Of a stretch of 37,183 nt of DNA, positions 15,531 through 25,195 are shown in pieces (the first letter of the stretch is position 1; each line of letters starts with the position of its first letter). This DNA is from RGIG3009 sp045630765 (lineage in GTDB: Bacteria > Bacillota > Clostridia > Oscillospirales > Acutalibacteraceae), in NCBI GenBank assembly GCA_045630765.1, contig JAZQTM010000079.1, positions 1 through 37,183 of the forward strand, given 5' to 3'. Below the pieces are notes generated by a model that worked only from the letters and a program-made list of their open reading frames with translations, was not told where the DNA came from and did no database searches. The position numbers and the translations under genes are program-made.

Positions 15531-17465
15531 ATGCTGAAAATCACACTGAAAGGCGGCGACGTACGCGAGGTCGAACTGAACACGACGGTTGACGCATTGT
15601 GCCGCGACATTTCCATGGGTCTGTATCGCGCAGCCTGTGCTGCCCGTATCAACGGCGAGGTTGTCGACCTGCGCGCTGTCCTGACCGAGGACTGCACACT
15701 GGAAATCTTAACTTTTGACGATATCGACGGTAAAAAAGCATATTGGCACACTACCTCGCACGTTATGGCACAAGCGGTAAAACGTTTGTATCCCGACGTG
15801 AAGTTGGCAATCGGTCCGTCAATCGATTCCGGTTTCTATTATGATTTTGATCATACGGAAGGTTTCTCTCCCGACGATTTGCTCGCTATCGAAGCGGAAA
15901 TGAAAAAAATCATTAAGGAAGCTCTCCCGATTGAACGCTTTACCTTACCCCGCAATGAAGCGTTGCAGTTGATGGCGGATGAACCGTACAAATGTGAATT
16001 GATTGAAAATCTGCCCGACGACAGTGATATTTCCTTCTATCGCCAAGGGGATTTCACCGATCTTTGCGCAGGTCCTCACTTGCCGGATACCGGTCGCCTG
16101 AAAGCTGTTAAATTACTCAGCGCCACCGGCGCATATTGGCGCGGTGATTCCAAGAACAAAATGCTTCAGCGCATTTACGGCATCTCTTTCCCCAAAAGTG
16201 CTGAACTGGAAGAGCATTTGAGCCGCTTGGAGGAAGCTAAAAAACGCGATCACAATAAACTCGGTCGTGAACTGGAACTGTTCACAACGGTCGACGTTAT
16301 CGGACAGGGATTACCGATCCTTCTTCCCAAGGGCGCGCGTGTTGTGCAACTGCTTCAACGCTGGATCGAAGACGAAGAACAAAAACGCGGTTATCTGTTA
16401 ACCAAAACACCGCTGATGGCAAAGAGTGATCTGTATAAAATATCCGGTCACTGGGATCATTATTTGGATGGTATGTTCGTGTTGGGCGATCCCAAGGACG
16501 AATCCAAAGAATGTTTGGCAATGCGTCCTATGACGTGCCCGTTCCAATATCAGGTATTCTTGAATCGTGCCCGCTCCTATCGCGATCTGCCGATGCGTTT
16601 GGGCGAAACCTCCACCCTCTTCCGTAACGAGGATAGCGGCGAAATGCACGGTCTTATCCGTGTGCGTCAGTTCACCATTTCGGAAGGACACTTGATCCTG
16701 CGTCCCGATCAGTTGGAAGAAGAATTTAAAGGCTGTTTGGAGCTTGCCAAGCACGTGCTCGATACCGTTGGTATGTGGGAAGACTGCACTTTCCGTTTCT
16801 CTCAATGGGATCCCGACAACAAAGAAAAATACATCGGTACTCCCGAGCAGTGGGAAGAAGCCCAAGGCATTATGGGTAAAATCCTCGACGACCTCGGTCT
16901 TGAGTATACGATCGGTATTGACGAAGCTGCCTTCTACGGACCGAAACTGGACATCCAGTATCGCAACGTATTCGGCAAAGAAGATACCATTGTTACGATT
17001 CAGGTAGACCAACTGTTGGCAGAACAGTTTAATATGGAGTACACCGATCAAAACGGACAGAAGGTTCGTCCGTACATCATCCATCGTACCAGCCTTGGTT
17101 GCTATGAGCGTACGCTGGCATACCTCATCGAGAAATACGCCGGTGCGTTCCCGCTCTGGTTGGCACCGGAACAGATTCGTGTCCTCCCCTTGTCTGAAAA
17201 AATGTTGGACAAAGCCGAAGAAATCACCGATACTTTAAAACAATACGGTTTCCGTGCAGAAACAGATGTCCGCAACGAAAAGATCGGATATAAGATTCGC
17301 GAAGCACAGATGCAAAAAGTTCCGTATATGCTGGTTATCGGCGAGCGGGAAGCGGAAGCGGGTCTGGTATCCGTACGTTCCAGAAAAGATGGCGATATCG
17401 GCACGATGACGGTCGATGAGTTCATCGCTAAAGCCCTTAAAGAGGTTGCCGAAAAGGCACGTTAA
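15531..17465 (+). CDS. thrS: Threonyl-tRNA synthetase
   Basis: This enzyme charges tRNA-Thr. The 644 residues contain a TGS domain (about 1-60), the editing/SAD domain (about 65-225; HTTSHVMAQAVKRLYP, then DLCAGPHLPDTG), the class II core and an anticodon-binding domain (about 535-644). Core motifs are MRPMTCPFQYQVF (zinc Cys), PMRLGETSTLFRNEDSGE, HGLIRVRQFTISEGH, and IHRTSLGCYERTLAYLIE (zinc His). The region after RVRQF reads TISEGH, a variant of the commoner TQDDAH. ATG at 15531 has AAAGGAG 9 bases upstream. It is a single-gene transcript behind a T-box leader and ends at the terminator at 17480-17514. Confidence 0.97.
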   Translation: MLKITLKGGDVREVELNTTVDALCRDISMGLYRAACAARINGEVVDLRAVLTEDCTLEILTFDDIDGKKAYWHTTSHVMAQAVKRLYPDVKLAIGPSIDSGFYYDFDHTEGFSPDDLLAIEAEMKKIIKEALPIERFTLPRNEALQLMADEPYKCELIENLPDDSDISFYRQGDFTDLCAGPHLPDTGRLKAVKLLSATGAYWRGDSKNKMLQRIYGISFPKSAELEEHLSRLEEAKKRDHNKLGRELELFTTVDVIGQGLPILLPKGARVVQLLQRWIEDEEQKRGYLLTKTPLMAKSDLYKISGHWDHYLDGMFVLGDPKDESKECLAMRPMTCPFQYQVFLNRARSYRDLPMRLGETSTLFRNEDSGEMHGLIRVRQFTISEGHLILRPDQLEEEFKGCLELAKHVLDTVGMWEDCTFRFSQWDPDNKEKYIGTPEQWEEAQGIMGKILDDLGLEYTIGIDEAAFYGPKLDIQYRNVFGKEDTIVTIQVDQLLAEQFNMEYTDQNGQKVRPYIIHRTSLGCYERTLAYLIEKYAGAFPLWLAPEQIRVLPLSEKMLDKAEEITDTLKQYGFRAETDVRNEKIGYKIREAQMQKVPYMLVIGEREAEAGLVSVRSRKDGDIGTMTVDEFIAKALKEVAEKAR

Positions 17466-17479
17466 CGTCCAAAGCAAAC

Positions 17480-17514
17480 AGCCCCACGGTCAAATGACTG
17501 TGGGGCTTATTTTA
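17480..17514. terminator. Bidirectional terminator between thrS and spoIIE
   Basis: AGCCCCACGGTCA pairs with TGACTGTGGGGCT (one G-T pair) around AA. It is followed by TATTTTA on the plus strand and by GTTTGCTTT on the minus strand, between convergent genes. Confidence 0.85.
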
Positions 17515-19836
17515 TGCCGTTTTACGCAATTGTGCTACTAAAACCGTGATATCATCTTCCTCTGCGCCCTGATGTTCGCGTGCCGCTTCAGCAATCGTTT
17601 GTGCCAATTCGGTCAAATCCGAATCATCGGTAAATCCTTTCAGGATATCCTCGACCCACGACAAGCCCTCATTGCTTACCCCATCACTCATCGTAACAAG
17701 AATATCTCCTTCTACCAAACGATCGTCTGTCCTTGCAAACGTCAACTCGCGCAAAATACCAAGCGGAAGTGATGATTCCTCGATACGTGATACGCGTCCT
17801 TTACTGTACAAAAGAGAGGCACCGGCACCCGCTTTCAACAAACACACTCTACCGCTAAAAAGATTGATCTCGGCAATGTCAAGCGTTGCCAGACTTTCAT
17901 CCTCTGACTTTGCCATAAGTGCCGTATTGATCATCTTCAAAACACTTTCATATCCAAATCCTGCCTTGATTAAACGGACGGCAAGTCCTACCGCCATCGC
18001 ACTGTCTACCGCCGCTCTGCCGCCGCTTCCCATACCGTCACTAAGCACAATCAACTGACTGCCTTCACTGTCACGGAAAATTTCGTACGCATCGCCGCAA
18101 AGCTTTTCACCTTTACACGTAAGTTGAGACGTGCCGACAGCTACTCGGTAAGCGTTTTCTTCCACGAATGAAATGCGTGTAACGCCTGCTGCGTATTCCG
18201 TAATAGGCTGTGCAAAAGATCGTCCACAAAGCTCACTGAATTTACGGCGCAGCACACTTTTATCGTGTGGTTGACAGTTTCCGTTCAGCAGTATTTCTAT
18301 CGTCATTCGCCCACGGTCACTAATGCGGCACGACAAAGACAGCAATTCAACTTTTTCCTTTGCCAAAACCTTTCGCAATCGCTTTTCGGTTTCACTATCC
18401 GACCATTCGGGATCCGAAAACTGCTGTGAAAATTCCTCTAACATCGTTGACATACTGGCAAACTGATCGTTAACGATAGCTCGCAGTTCATTCAAGCGGC
18501 GAAAAGCGGCTTCTCGCGTCAAAAACTCACCATATCGTACGGTCAAACAATCAGCAAATTCTTGACCAAATTGACAGTTTGATCGCATATATCCCGTGAG
18601 ATCATCTGCTTGCATCTCTCCTTTTTCGCGCAGTTTTGGTATTGCATGATTAAGAGAATCCATCATCTCGGAAAAATGCGATTCCCAGCACGTCGTTCGT
18701 TTTTTACACTTGGCACATACAAAATCCGCACATTCACGACATACGCCTCCGATTTCCGGTGCGCCGAGCGTTGCCAATCGTGAAGATACCGCATCCACCG
18801 TGTCGACCACTTCGGTCATAGCTTTTGCCGCGTACTCCATTTTAAGTGCCGTTGCCTTGCGAGAAGCATATACCTCCGGAAGTCTGCGTCTCTGTAAAAA
18901 AGTTCGTTCAATAGCCGATTCCGTTGCAGAAGGTAACACCAAAAATAACAAACACGATGCAGCCGCTTCGTATAAGCCGATAATCACGACGGCTTCGTTA
19001 CCGGCTTGTACAGTCACAATCGCAACAGATAACAGATATGCCGCAGAAACAGCCCATTTTGCCTTCTCCGAAAACACCCCCGCTAACATCCCTCCAAGAG
19101 CGAACGCAGGCGCTAAATGCCCCATTTCCGGCGTTGAAAGTACTATAGCTATTCCCATTAACACGCCGAGCGACGTTCCACCGCTGATACGGGCACAGCG
19201 AGCTGCCAACAAAATCAATACTCCACACACGATCCGACCGGGCGCGATACCTGAAAACTCAACCGTCAACAACGCCATCATCAAAACAGCCGTCAGTACC
19301 ATCGCGCTGATTTGTCCACGCACCGAAAGGTGGTGCTCTCTCATATCGGGTATTTCTTTGGAAAACACTGTTAAAAAATAAGCAAATCCACTACCAAGCA
19401 AGCTTTCGGCAATAATCGTCAGAATAGCACTGACACTTGGATCCGCACCCAACAACAGTGCGCTACCGGTTACCAACAACCCAACAAACGCAACCACAGC
19501 GGGAAAGATAACAGAACGCGATACGATGTGAAAACCACTGACAGCCCATCGCACACCCGCCACAACGATAAGCGCAGCCATATAACGCAAGGAAACCGCA
19601 GATCCCTGCAACAAATAGCCCATCAACACCGCCAGATAAACCAACACCGTTCCGGGGCCACTCACCGACGCCGACAAACCGATTCCAAACGGCATCAGCC
19701 CTTCGTACACCGAGGCACGCGGCAGTAAAATTCCTAAAATGATTCCACCCACCATTTCTACCAACGTTCTGCCGACGCCATTGTCCCACCAAGCTTTTTT
19801 GACAGCAGTCACACCACCGTTACTGATGAATTTCAT
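17512..19836 (-). CDS. spoIIE: Stage II sporulation protein E, SpoIIE phosphatase
   Basis: The N-terminal third (about 25-310) has roughly ten membrane segments. A central region follows (about 310-550) with a Cys-rich patch CRECADFVCAKCKKRTTCW, and the C-terminal PP2C phosphatase domain (about 560-774) with VLSDGMGSGGRAAVDSAM, VTMSDGVSNEG and EDDITVLVAQL. These hold the metal-binding aspartates. In sporulation SpoIIE dephosphorylates the anti-anti-sigma factor SpoIIAA, freeing SigF in the forespore, and helps polar division. Length (774 aa) is slightly below the 827 of B. subtilis. AAGGTGGTG precedes the ATG. The promoter at 19863-19904 looks Spo0A-dependent. Confidence 0.96.
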   Translation of the reverse strand: MKFISNGGVTAVKKAWWDNGVGRTLVEMVGGIILGILLPRASVYEGLMPFGIGLSASVSGPGTVLVYLAVLMGYLLQGSAVSLRYMAALIVVAGVRWAVSGFHIVSRSVIFPAVVAFVGLLVTGSALLLGADPSVSAILTIIAESLLGSGFAYFLTVFSKEIPDMREHHLSVRGQISAMVLTAVLMMALLTVEFSGIAPGRIVCGVLILLAARCARISGGTSLGVLMGIAIVLSTPEMGHLAPAFALGGMLAGVFSEKAKWAVSAAYLLSVAIVTVQAGNEAVVIIGLYEAAASCLLFLVLPSATESAIERTFLQRRRLPEVYASRKATALKMEYAAKAMTEVVDTVDAVSSRLATLGAPEIGGVCRECADFVCAKCKKRTTCWESHFSEMMDSLNHAIPKLREKGEMQADDLTGYMRSNCQFGQEFADCLTVRYGEFLTREAAFRRLNELRAIVNDQFASMSTMLEEFSQQFSDPEWSDSETEKRLRKVLAKEKVELLSLSCRISDRGRMTIEILLNGNCQPHDKSVLRRKFSELCGRSFAQPITEYAAGVTRISFVEENAYRVAVGTSQLTCKGEKLCGDAYEIFRDSEGSQLIVLSDGMGSGGRAAVDSAMAVGLAVRLIKAGFGYESVLKMINTALMAKSEDESLATLDIAEINLFSGRVCLLKAGAGASLLYSKGRVSRIEESSLPLGILRELTFARTDDRLVEGDILVTMSDGVSNEGLSWVEDILKGFTDDSDLTELAQTIAEAAREHQGAEEDDITVLVAQLRKTA

Positions 19837-19862
19837 TTTCTTGCACCACCTTTTTCACTTCT

Positions 19863-19904
19863 ATTATAGGGCCTGTCCATTTTCTTTCCTGTCATATATC
19901 GTCA
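19863..19904 (-). promoter_or_regulatory. spoIIE promoter with a long spacer and a Spo0A-box-like site
   Basis: On the minus strand ATGACA (19890-19895) and TATAAT (19863-19868) are separated by 21 bases. The B. subtilis spoIIE and spoIIG promoters have the same unusually long spacer and need Spo0A. TGACGAT at 19898-19904 matches the 0A box TGTCGAA at five of seven positions and lies just upstream of the -35. Confidence 0.55.
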
Positions 19905-20003
19905 GAGAAAAATAAAAGGTTTTCACGATAATTGACAAATTCAAGCGCCGGTGTCTATTCCGTACAGGCTATGAATATAGTGTGGTAAAAGGAGTTGACG
20001 ATC

Positions 20004-22652
20004 ATGACGGACTATTCGACAAACGGACTTAACGATCAACAAGTAACCGCTTCACGTAAAGAACACGGCTCAAACACACTTAAACATAAAAAGAAGGAAA
20101 GCTTTTTTCGACAATATCTCAGTAATTTCGGTGATCCGATCATCAAAGTGCTGTTGGCAGTTTTGGGGATCAACGTATTGTTTTTGTTCCGTAATCACGA
20201 TTGGTATGAATCGGTAGGAATTGCTATCGCCGTCTTCCTCGCAACCTTTGTATCCACTCTTTCGGAATACGGAAGCGAATCTGCTTTCGAAAAGCTGCAA
20301 GAGGAAGCGGGACGCATTTGTTGCCGTGTTCAACGAAACGGGGCACTAGCTTCAGTGCCGATGGAAGATATCGTTGTTGGTGATATTGTTCTTTTGGAAA
20401 GCGGCGAGCGTATACCGGCAGACGGTGTTCTCGTCAAAGGTCTTTTGCGCGTGGATCAATCCGCCCTAAACGGCGAAAGTGAAGAAATAGAAAAACGTGC
20501 CGATCCAAACGAAACAGATCTTTCACTCGTAGGCAGATCTTCACTCTTTCGAGGCAGCGTAATCTGTTCCGGAAACGGGACGATGCGCATCTTAAAAGTC
20601 GGCGAGCAAACCATTTACGGACAAGTTGCGGACGAGTTACAGGAAGAAACTCGAGAAAGCCCTTTGAAATTGCGACTATCGACACTCGCAAAAACATTAA
20701 GCAGGATCGGTTTTGTTGCCGCGGGCGTTGTCGGTCTCGCCGACCTCTTTAACAGCCTTGTTATTCAAAACGGCTATTCCCTAACCGCAATAACTGCCAC
20801 CTGCGCCGATGTCGGAACGCTGATCGGTCACATTCTGCACGCGATCACGCTGGCAATCACGGTCGTTGTGGTAGCAGTACCGGAAGGGTTACCTATGATG
20901 ATTACGGTCGTTTTATCCTCTAATATGCGCAAAATGCTCAAAGATCAGGTACTGGTACGTAAACTCGTAGGAATTGAAACATCAGGCAGTCTAACGATGC
21001 TGTTTACCGATAAAACAGGAACTTTGACAGAGGGAAAGCCAAAAGTATCCCTATTTATAGACGGTGACGGAAACTGCTATGATACCGCTTCGCAACTGCG
21101 ACACAAAAAGTCCTTATGGCGGTACGTGCAGCTTTCTTGTCTTTACAACACCGAAAGTCAATTGTCAGACGGCGAGGTGCTTGGCGGAAACGCCACAGAC
21201 CGCGCCCTACTTCGTTATATCTACGATCGTCATCCCCTGCACACCACCGTCGCCGCTCGGCGCAAAATTCCTTTTGACAGCGATAGAAAATGGTCGGCGG
21301 TAGAAACCGTCGATGCCGATAATACTATTCTTTCGTTTTACAAAGGGGCTTCCGATCGCCTACTGTCGTCGTGCACTCACTATTTGACAGCGGAAGGGTC
21401 TGTTCGCCCGTTACCGGAAAATGCAAAAGAAATCCATTCTCGGTTAGCAAAAAACGCCATGCGCGTCCTCGTTATAGCTATCAGTGACCGCCCGCTCGAG
21501 GAGCATCCCACCAATCTGACTTTAGTCGGTTTTGCCGGATTACGAGACGACGTTCGTTCGGAAGTGCGCCGTGCAGTGTTAGCGGTACAAAAAGCTGGCG
21601 TTCAGGTTGTGATGATGACAGGTGACAGCAAAGAGACTGCTTGTGCCATTGCACGTTCGGCAGGCATTTTTGGCACAACAACCGACGAATCAAAATCGGT
21701 TTTGACAAGCTACGAGTTATCACGTTTAAGCGACGAACAAATAAAAGAACGATTATCCTCTATCCTTGTCATTTCGCGTGCTCTTCCCGCCGATAAAAGC
21801 CGCTTAGTGCGTTTAGCGCAGGAATTCGGGCACGTGGTCGGGATGACAGGCGACGGTGTTAACGATGCCCCTGCCTTAAAGAAAGCGGACGTCGGCTTCG
21901 CTATGGGAAGCGGTACCGAGGTTGCCAAGCAAGCGGGCGATATCATCATATTGGATAATAACTTTGCATCCATTTCCAAAGCCATTCTGTACGGACGTAC
22001 GATCTTTAAAAGCATCCGCAAATTTATTATCTTCCAGTTGACGATGAACCTATGTGCAGTCGGGATATCTATCATTGGTCCGTTTATCGGTGTAGATTCA
22101 CCCGTAACGGTTATGCAAATGCTTTGGATCAACATCATTATGGACACCTTGGCAGGATTGGCATTCGCCGGCGAACCACCGCTTGATGAATATATGGATG
22201 AGCCGCCAAAGCGCCGTGACGAACCAATACTTAATCGATATATGCTCAACCAAATTCTGTTCACGGGCGGATTTACCGTTGCGCTGTGCGTGGCGTTTCT
22301 GCGGCTGGATTTTTCAAAAATGCTGTTTCGTTACCATACACAACCCGTTTATTGGATGACCGCCTTTTTCGCTCTCTTTATTTTTTGCGGTATTTTCAAC
22401 AGTTTTAATGCACGTACTACGCGTATGAATTTACTTTCCCATTTACAAAAGAATCCCTCATTCGTTGTCATTATGTCCGCTGTTACAGCCATACAGATTG
22501 CCCTAATCTACTACGGCGGCAGCTTATTCCGTACAGCAGGACTCTCCGTGCGTGAATTGCTCATCATTTTGGCAATGTCCGCTTTGGTGATTCCATTTGA
22601 TCTTCTTCGAAAAAGCATTATTCGCCTATATCATCGACACGGTACCATATGA
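20004..22652 (+). CDS. P-type calcium-transporting ATPase (PMCA/PacL-like)
   Basis: A cation pump with an N-terminal cation-ATPase domain, an actuator domain (ILVKG..., SALNGESEEIEKR), the ion-binding helix VVVAVPEGLPMMITVV, the phosphorylation site D336 in LFTDKTGTLTEG, and the nucleotide/hinge motifs MTGDSKETACAIA and MTGDGVNDAPALKKADVGF. About ten membrane segments are expected, with the last six after residue 690. VPEGLP is typical of calcium pumps of types IIA/IIB. ATG at 20004 is preferred, GGAG lying 9 bases upstream; the TTG at 19995 is too close. It diverges from spoIIE. A TTGACA at 19932-19937 may be its -35, but no good -10 was found. Confidence 0.92.
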   Translation: MTDYSTNGLNDQQVTASRKEHGSNTLKHKKKESFFRQYLSNFGDPIIKVLLAVLGINVLFLFRNHDWYESVGIAIAVFLATFVSTLSEYGSESAFEKLQEEAGRICCRVQRNGALASVPMEDIVVGDIVLLESGERIPADGVLVKGLLRVDQSALNGESEEIEKRADPNETDLSLVGRSSLFRGSVICSGNGTMRILKVGEQTIYGQVADELQEETRESPLKLRLSTLAKTLSRIGFVAAGVVGLADLFNSLVIQNGYSLTAITATCADVGTLIGHILHAITLAITVVVVAVPEGLPMMITVVLSSNMRKMLKDQVLVRKLVGIETSGSLTMLFTDKTGTLTEGKPKVSLFIDGDGNCYDTASQLRHKKSLWRYVQLSCLYNTESQLSDGEVLGGNATDRALLRYIYDRHPLHTTVAARRKIPFDSDRKWSAVETVDADNTILSFYKGASDRLLSSCTHYLTAEGSVRPLPENAKEIHSRLAKNAMRVLVIAISDRPLEEHPTNLTLVGFAGLRDDVRSEVRRAVLAVQKAGVQVVMMTGDSKETACAIARSAGIFGTTTDESKSVLTSYELSRLSDEQIKERLSSILVISRALPADKSRLVRLAQEFGHVVGMTGDGVNDAPALKKADVGFAMGSGTEVAKQAGDIIILDNNFASISKAILYGRTIFKSIRKFIIFQLTMNLCAVGISIIGPFIGVDSPVTVMQMLWINIIMDTLAGLAFAGEPPLDEYMDEPPKRRDEPILNRYMLNQILFTGGFTVALCVAFLRLDFSKMLFRYHTQPVYWMTAFFALFIFCGIFNSFNARTTRMNLLSHLQKNPSFVVIMSAVTAIQIALIYYGGSLFRTAGLSVRELLIILAMSALVIPFDLLRKSIIRLYHRHGTI

Positions 22653-22697
22653 TTACAATCACCACACCCGCTCATACTATCCGTGGGGTGACAAACA

Positions 22698-23486
22698 ATG
22701 GAAAACGCATTGATAAACCGAAAAAGTGCCGCCGCATACTTGCGTGGTAAATGGAAACTTGCGATATTTGTACAACTGCTTTGTATAAGCGCAGAAATGG
22801 TGTTGATTGCCACAGAGGGTTTTGGCATTACTCGCGTGCACGCAATGCCGTTGCTCCCGCTCGGGTTATTGGCTGATCTTTTGCTGTTATCACCGCTCAA
22901 AGCGGGGCGTGGATTATTTTACGAAACAGTCGTTACAAACAAAGAAGATTCGAGCCTGTCCCTACTGTTCCGATTCTATAAACACGGTTATGTTCACAGT
23001 GTTACCTGGCGCATTCGACTATGGTTGCGCCGAATCGGTTGGCATGTCATATTATCGCTTCCCTCAGCGCTTTTTTTATACATCAGCAGAACGGTCGAAA
23101 AAAACGGCTCAGAAACCTTGGCAATGATTGCATTTATCTTCTCACTCCTCTTTTTGGTAGTCGCATTTATCGTCACCGAAATTTTGTTGTTTCGTTATAT
23201 CCCCGCTGTGTATCTGCTTTCAAAAGGTATACCATCACGCGAGGCTCTTTTACTATCCAAACGTTTATCCAAAGGATACACCAATCACTGGGCGCTACTT
23301 TATTTGGATTATGCCGGTTGGTCACTTGCCTTTTTGTTGCTTATCCCCTTCTTTTATGTGTCTCCGCTGTTTCACGTCGCCCGTGCCGCGACCGCCAAGC
23401 GATCATTTTCGGATATTTCGCCGCAGAATTATCAACAACTCTTGCAACGCGGGAAAAATCGTGGTAGAATAAGGAACGAATTTTAA
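22698..23486 (+). CDS. Multi-pass membrane protein of unknown function
   Basis: This 262-residue protein has about five hydrophobic segments, near 22-42, 48-66, 112-131, 139-166 and 206-232. The C-terminal part (EALLLSKRLSKGYTNHWALL, then a long hydrophobic stretch and FYVSPLFHVARAATAKR) recalls DUF975-type membrane proteins, but the similarity is weak and I do not assign it. GGGGTG precedes the ATG at 22698. It lies 45 bases after the P-type ATPase gene and 17 bases before the ABC-F gene, so a three-gene transcript is likely. Confidence 0.75.
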   Translation: MENALINRKSAAAYLRGKWKLAIFVQLLCISAEMVLIATEGFGITRVHAMPLLPLGLLADLLLLSPLKAGRGLFYETVVTNKEDSSLSLLFRFYKHGYVHSVTWRIRLWLRRIGWHVILSLPSALFLYISRTVEKNGSETLAMIAFIFSLLFLVVAFIVTEILLFRYIPAVYLLSKGIPSREALLLSKRLSKGYTNHWALLYLDYAGWSLAFLLLIPFFYVSPLFHVARAATAKRSFSDISPQNYQQLLQRGKNRGRIRNEF

Positions 23487-23503
23487 ATGACCTTGGAGGC
23501 GCC

Positions 23504-25108
23504 ATGATTACCGTATCAGATATAGGAATCAATTTTAGCGGACAAAACCTTTTTACTCATGTTAATCTCTTGTTTACGCCGGGAAACTGCTATGGCGTAA
23601 TCGGTGCTAACGGCGCCGGAAAATCCACCTTTTTGCGTATTTTATCGGGTGATTTAGAGCCGTCATCCGGCGAAGTTATCATCGATAAAAAGAACCGTAT
23701 GTCAGTGCTCAAGCAGGACCACTACGCATACGACGAATACACGGTACTGGATACCGTCATCTTGGGCAATCCGCGCTTGTATGAGATCATGCAGCAAAAG
23801 GATGCTCTGTATGCCAAAGAAGATTTCAGTGAAGAAGACGGCGTTCTCGCCTCCGAACTGGAAGGCGAATTTGCCGAGCTTAACGGATGGGAAGCAGAAA
23901 CCGAAGCAGGACAGATCCTGCAAGGTCTCGGCCTTTCCACCGACATTCTCTATCAACAAATGAATTCCTTGCCGGATAAAGACAAGGTAAAAGTGTTACT
24001 GGCTCAAGCATTGTTCGGTCAACCCGATATCATTCTGCTTGACGAGCCGACTAACCACTTGGACATTGCCTCTATCGCCTGGCTCGAAGAATTCTTGATG
24101 GATTACGTTGGTACGGTCATCGTGGTATCCCACGACCGTCATTTTCTCAACAATGTCTGCACACATATCGTGGACGTCGACTACAACAAGATCAAGATCT
24201 ACGTCGGCAACTACGATTTCTGGTATGAATCCAGCCAGTTGATGCAGAAAATCATGAAAGAGCAGAACAAAAAAGCTGAAGATAAGATTCGCGAATTGCA
24301 GAACTTTATTCAACGTTTCTCTGCCAACAAATCCAAATCCAAGCAGGCAACCTCTCGTAAGAAGTTGATTGAAAAACTCAGTGTCGAGGAAATGCCCGCT
24401 TCTTCCCGCCGCTATCCGTTCGTTGGTTTCAATATGGACCGCGAAGCCGGCAAAGAAATCTTGGCAGTGGAAGATCTTTGCCTCACTACCGACGGAAACA
24501 CCGTTTTGGATCACGTATCGTTCCGTGTTAATAAGGGCGATAAGATTGCGTTTGTCGGTGAAAACGAACTGGCAATCACCGCTCTTTTCCGTATTCTTAT
24601 GGAAGAGATTACACCCGATTCCGGCAGTTTCAAATGGGGAGGCACCACTTCTCAGTCCTATTTCCCGAAAGACAACTCCGCCTTTTTTGACGATTGTGAC
24701 TTAAACCTGTTGCAATGGCTCAACCAGTATTCCGCCGACAACACCGAAACCTATTTGCGCGGCTTCCTCGGAAAAATGCTTTTCTCCGGTGACGACGTTC
24801 AAAAACCGGTTAAGGTTTTGTCCGGTGGTGAAAAAGTACGGTGTATGCTCTCTCGTATGATGATGTTTGGTGCTAACGTACTGTTGTTGGATCAACCGAC
24901 CAACCATCTTGACCTGGAATCCATCACGGCGGTCAACGACGGTTTGATCGCGTTCCCGGGCAACGTATTGTTCTCATCCTACGACCACCAGTTTATCGAA
25001 ACGGTTGCCAACCGTATTATCGAATTCCGAGAGGACGGCACTATCATTGATAAGATGATGTCCTATGACGATTATCTGGATTGGAAAGCCCAAAATCACA
25101 TCCAATAA
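23504..25108 (+). CDS. ABC-F family ATPase (YkpA/YbiT-like) with one degenerate ATP site
   Basis: There are two fused ATPase domains and no membrane segments, with the ABC-F linker between (about 235-310; basic, SANKSKSKQATSRKK). Domain 1 keeps Walker A GANGAGKST (34-42), Walker B ILLDEPTNHLD and SHDRHF. Its signature is replaced by LPDKDK (156-160). Domain 2 keeps the signature LSGGEK (439-444), but Walker A reads GENELAIT (352-359, no Lys), Walker B ends in Q instead of E (LLLDQPTNHLD) and the switch reads SYDHQF without the first His. ABC-F proteins act on the ribosome. GGAGG precedes the ATG. A strong terminator follows. Confidence 0.93.
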   Translation: MITVSDIGINFSGQNLFTHVNLLFTPGNCYGVIGANGAGKSTFLRILSGDLEPSSGEVIIDKKNRMSVLKQDHYAYDEYTVLDTVILGNPRLYEIMQQKDALYAKEDFSEEDGVLASELEGEFAELNGWEAETEAGQILQGLGLSTDILYQQMNSLPDKDKVKVLLAQALFGQPDIILLDEPTNHLDIASIAWLEEFLMDYVGTVIVVSHDRHFLNNVCTHIVDVDYNKIKIYVGNYDFWYESSQLMQKIMKEQNKKAEDKIRELQNFIQRFSANKSKSKQATSRKKLIEKLSVEEMPASSRRYPFVGFNMDREAGKEILAVEDLCLTTDGNTVLDHVSFRVNKGDKIAFVGENELAITALFRILMEEITPDSGSFKWGGTTSQSYFPKDNSAFFDDCDLNLLQWLNQYSADNTETYLRGFLGKMLFSGDDVQKPVKVLSGGEKVRCMLSRMMMFGANVLLLDQPTNHLDLESITAVNDGLIAFPGNVLFSSYDHQFIETVANRIIEFREDGTIIDKMMSYDDYLDWKAQNHIQ

Positions 25109-25145
25109 AAAAGAGCCTGTGCAAAGTTGCACAGGCTCTTTTTAA
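25107..25145 (+). terminator. Intrinsic terminator of the ABC-F gene
   Basis: AAAAAGAGCCTGTGCAA pairs with TTGCACAGGCTCTTTTT. The stem is long, begins at the stop codon and is followed by T's. Confidence 0.93.
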
Positions 25146-25151
25146 AACAAG

Positions 25152-25183
25152 AAACGGACGAATCAAATGATTCGTCCGTTTTT
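25152..25183 (-). terminator. Terminator-like hairpin of the rpsB-tsf operon
   Basis: AAACGGACGAATCA pairs perfectly with TGATTCGTCCGTTT around a 2-base loop, just beyond the tsf stop on the minus strand. The run after it (CTTGTTTT) is modest; the second stem at 25107-25145 gives a backup. Confidence 0.8.
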
Positions 25184-25195
25184 AGTTATGCTATC

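Noticed and set aside
16398..17084. 228-residue minus-strand frame inside thrS
   Set aside because: It is opposite the conserved synthetase core and has no start signals.
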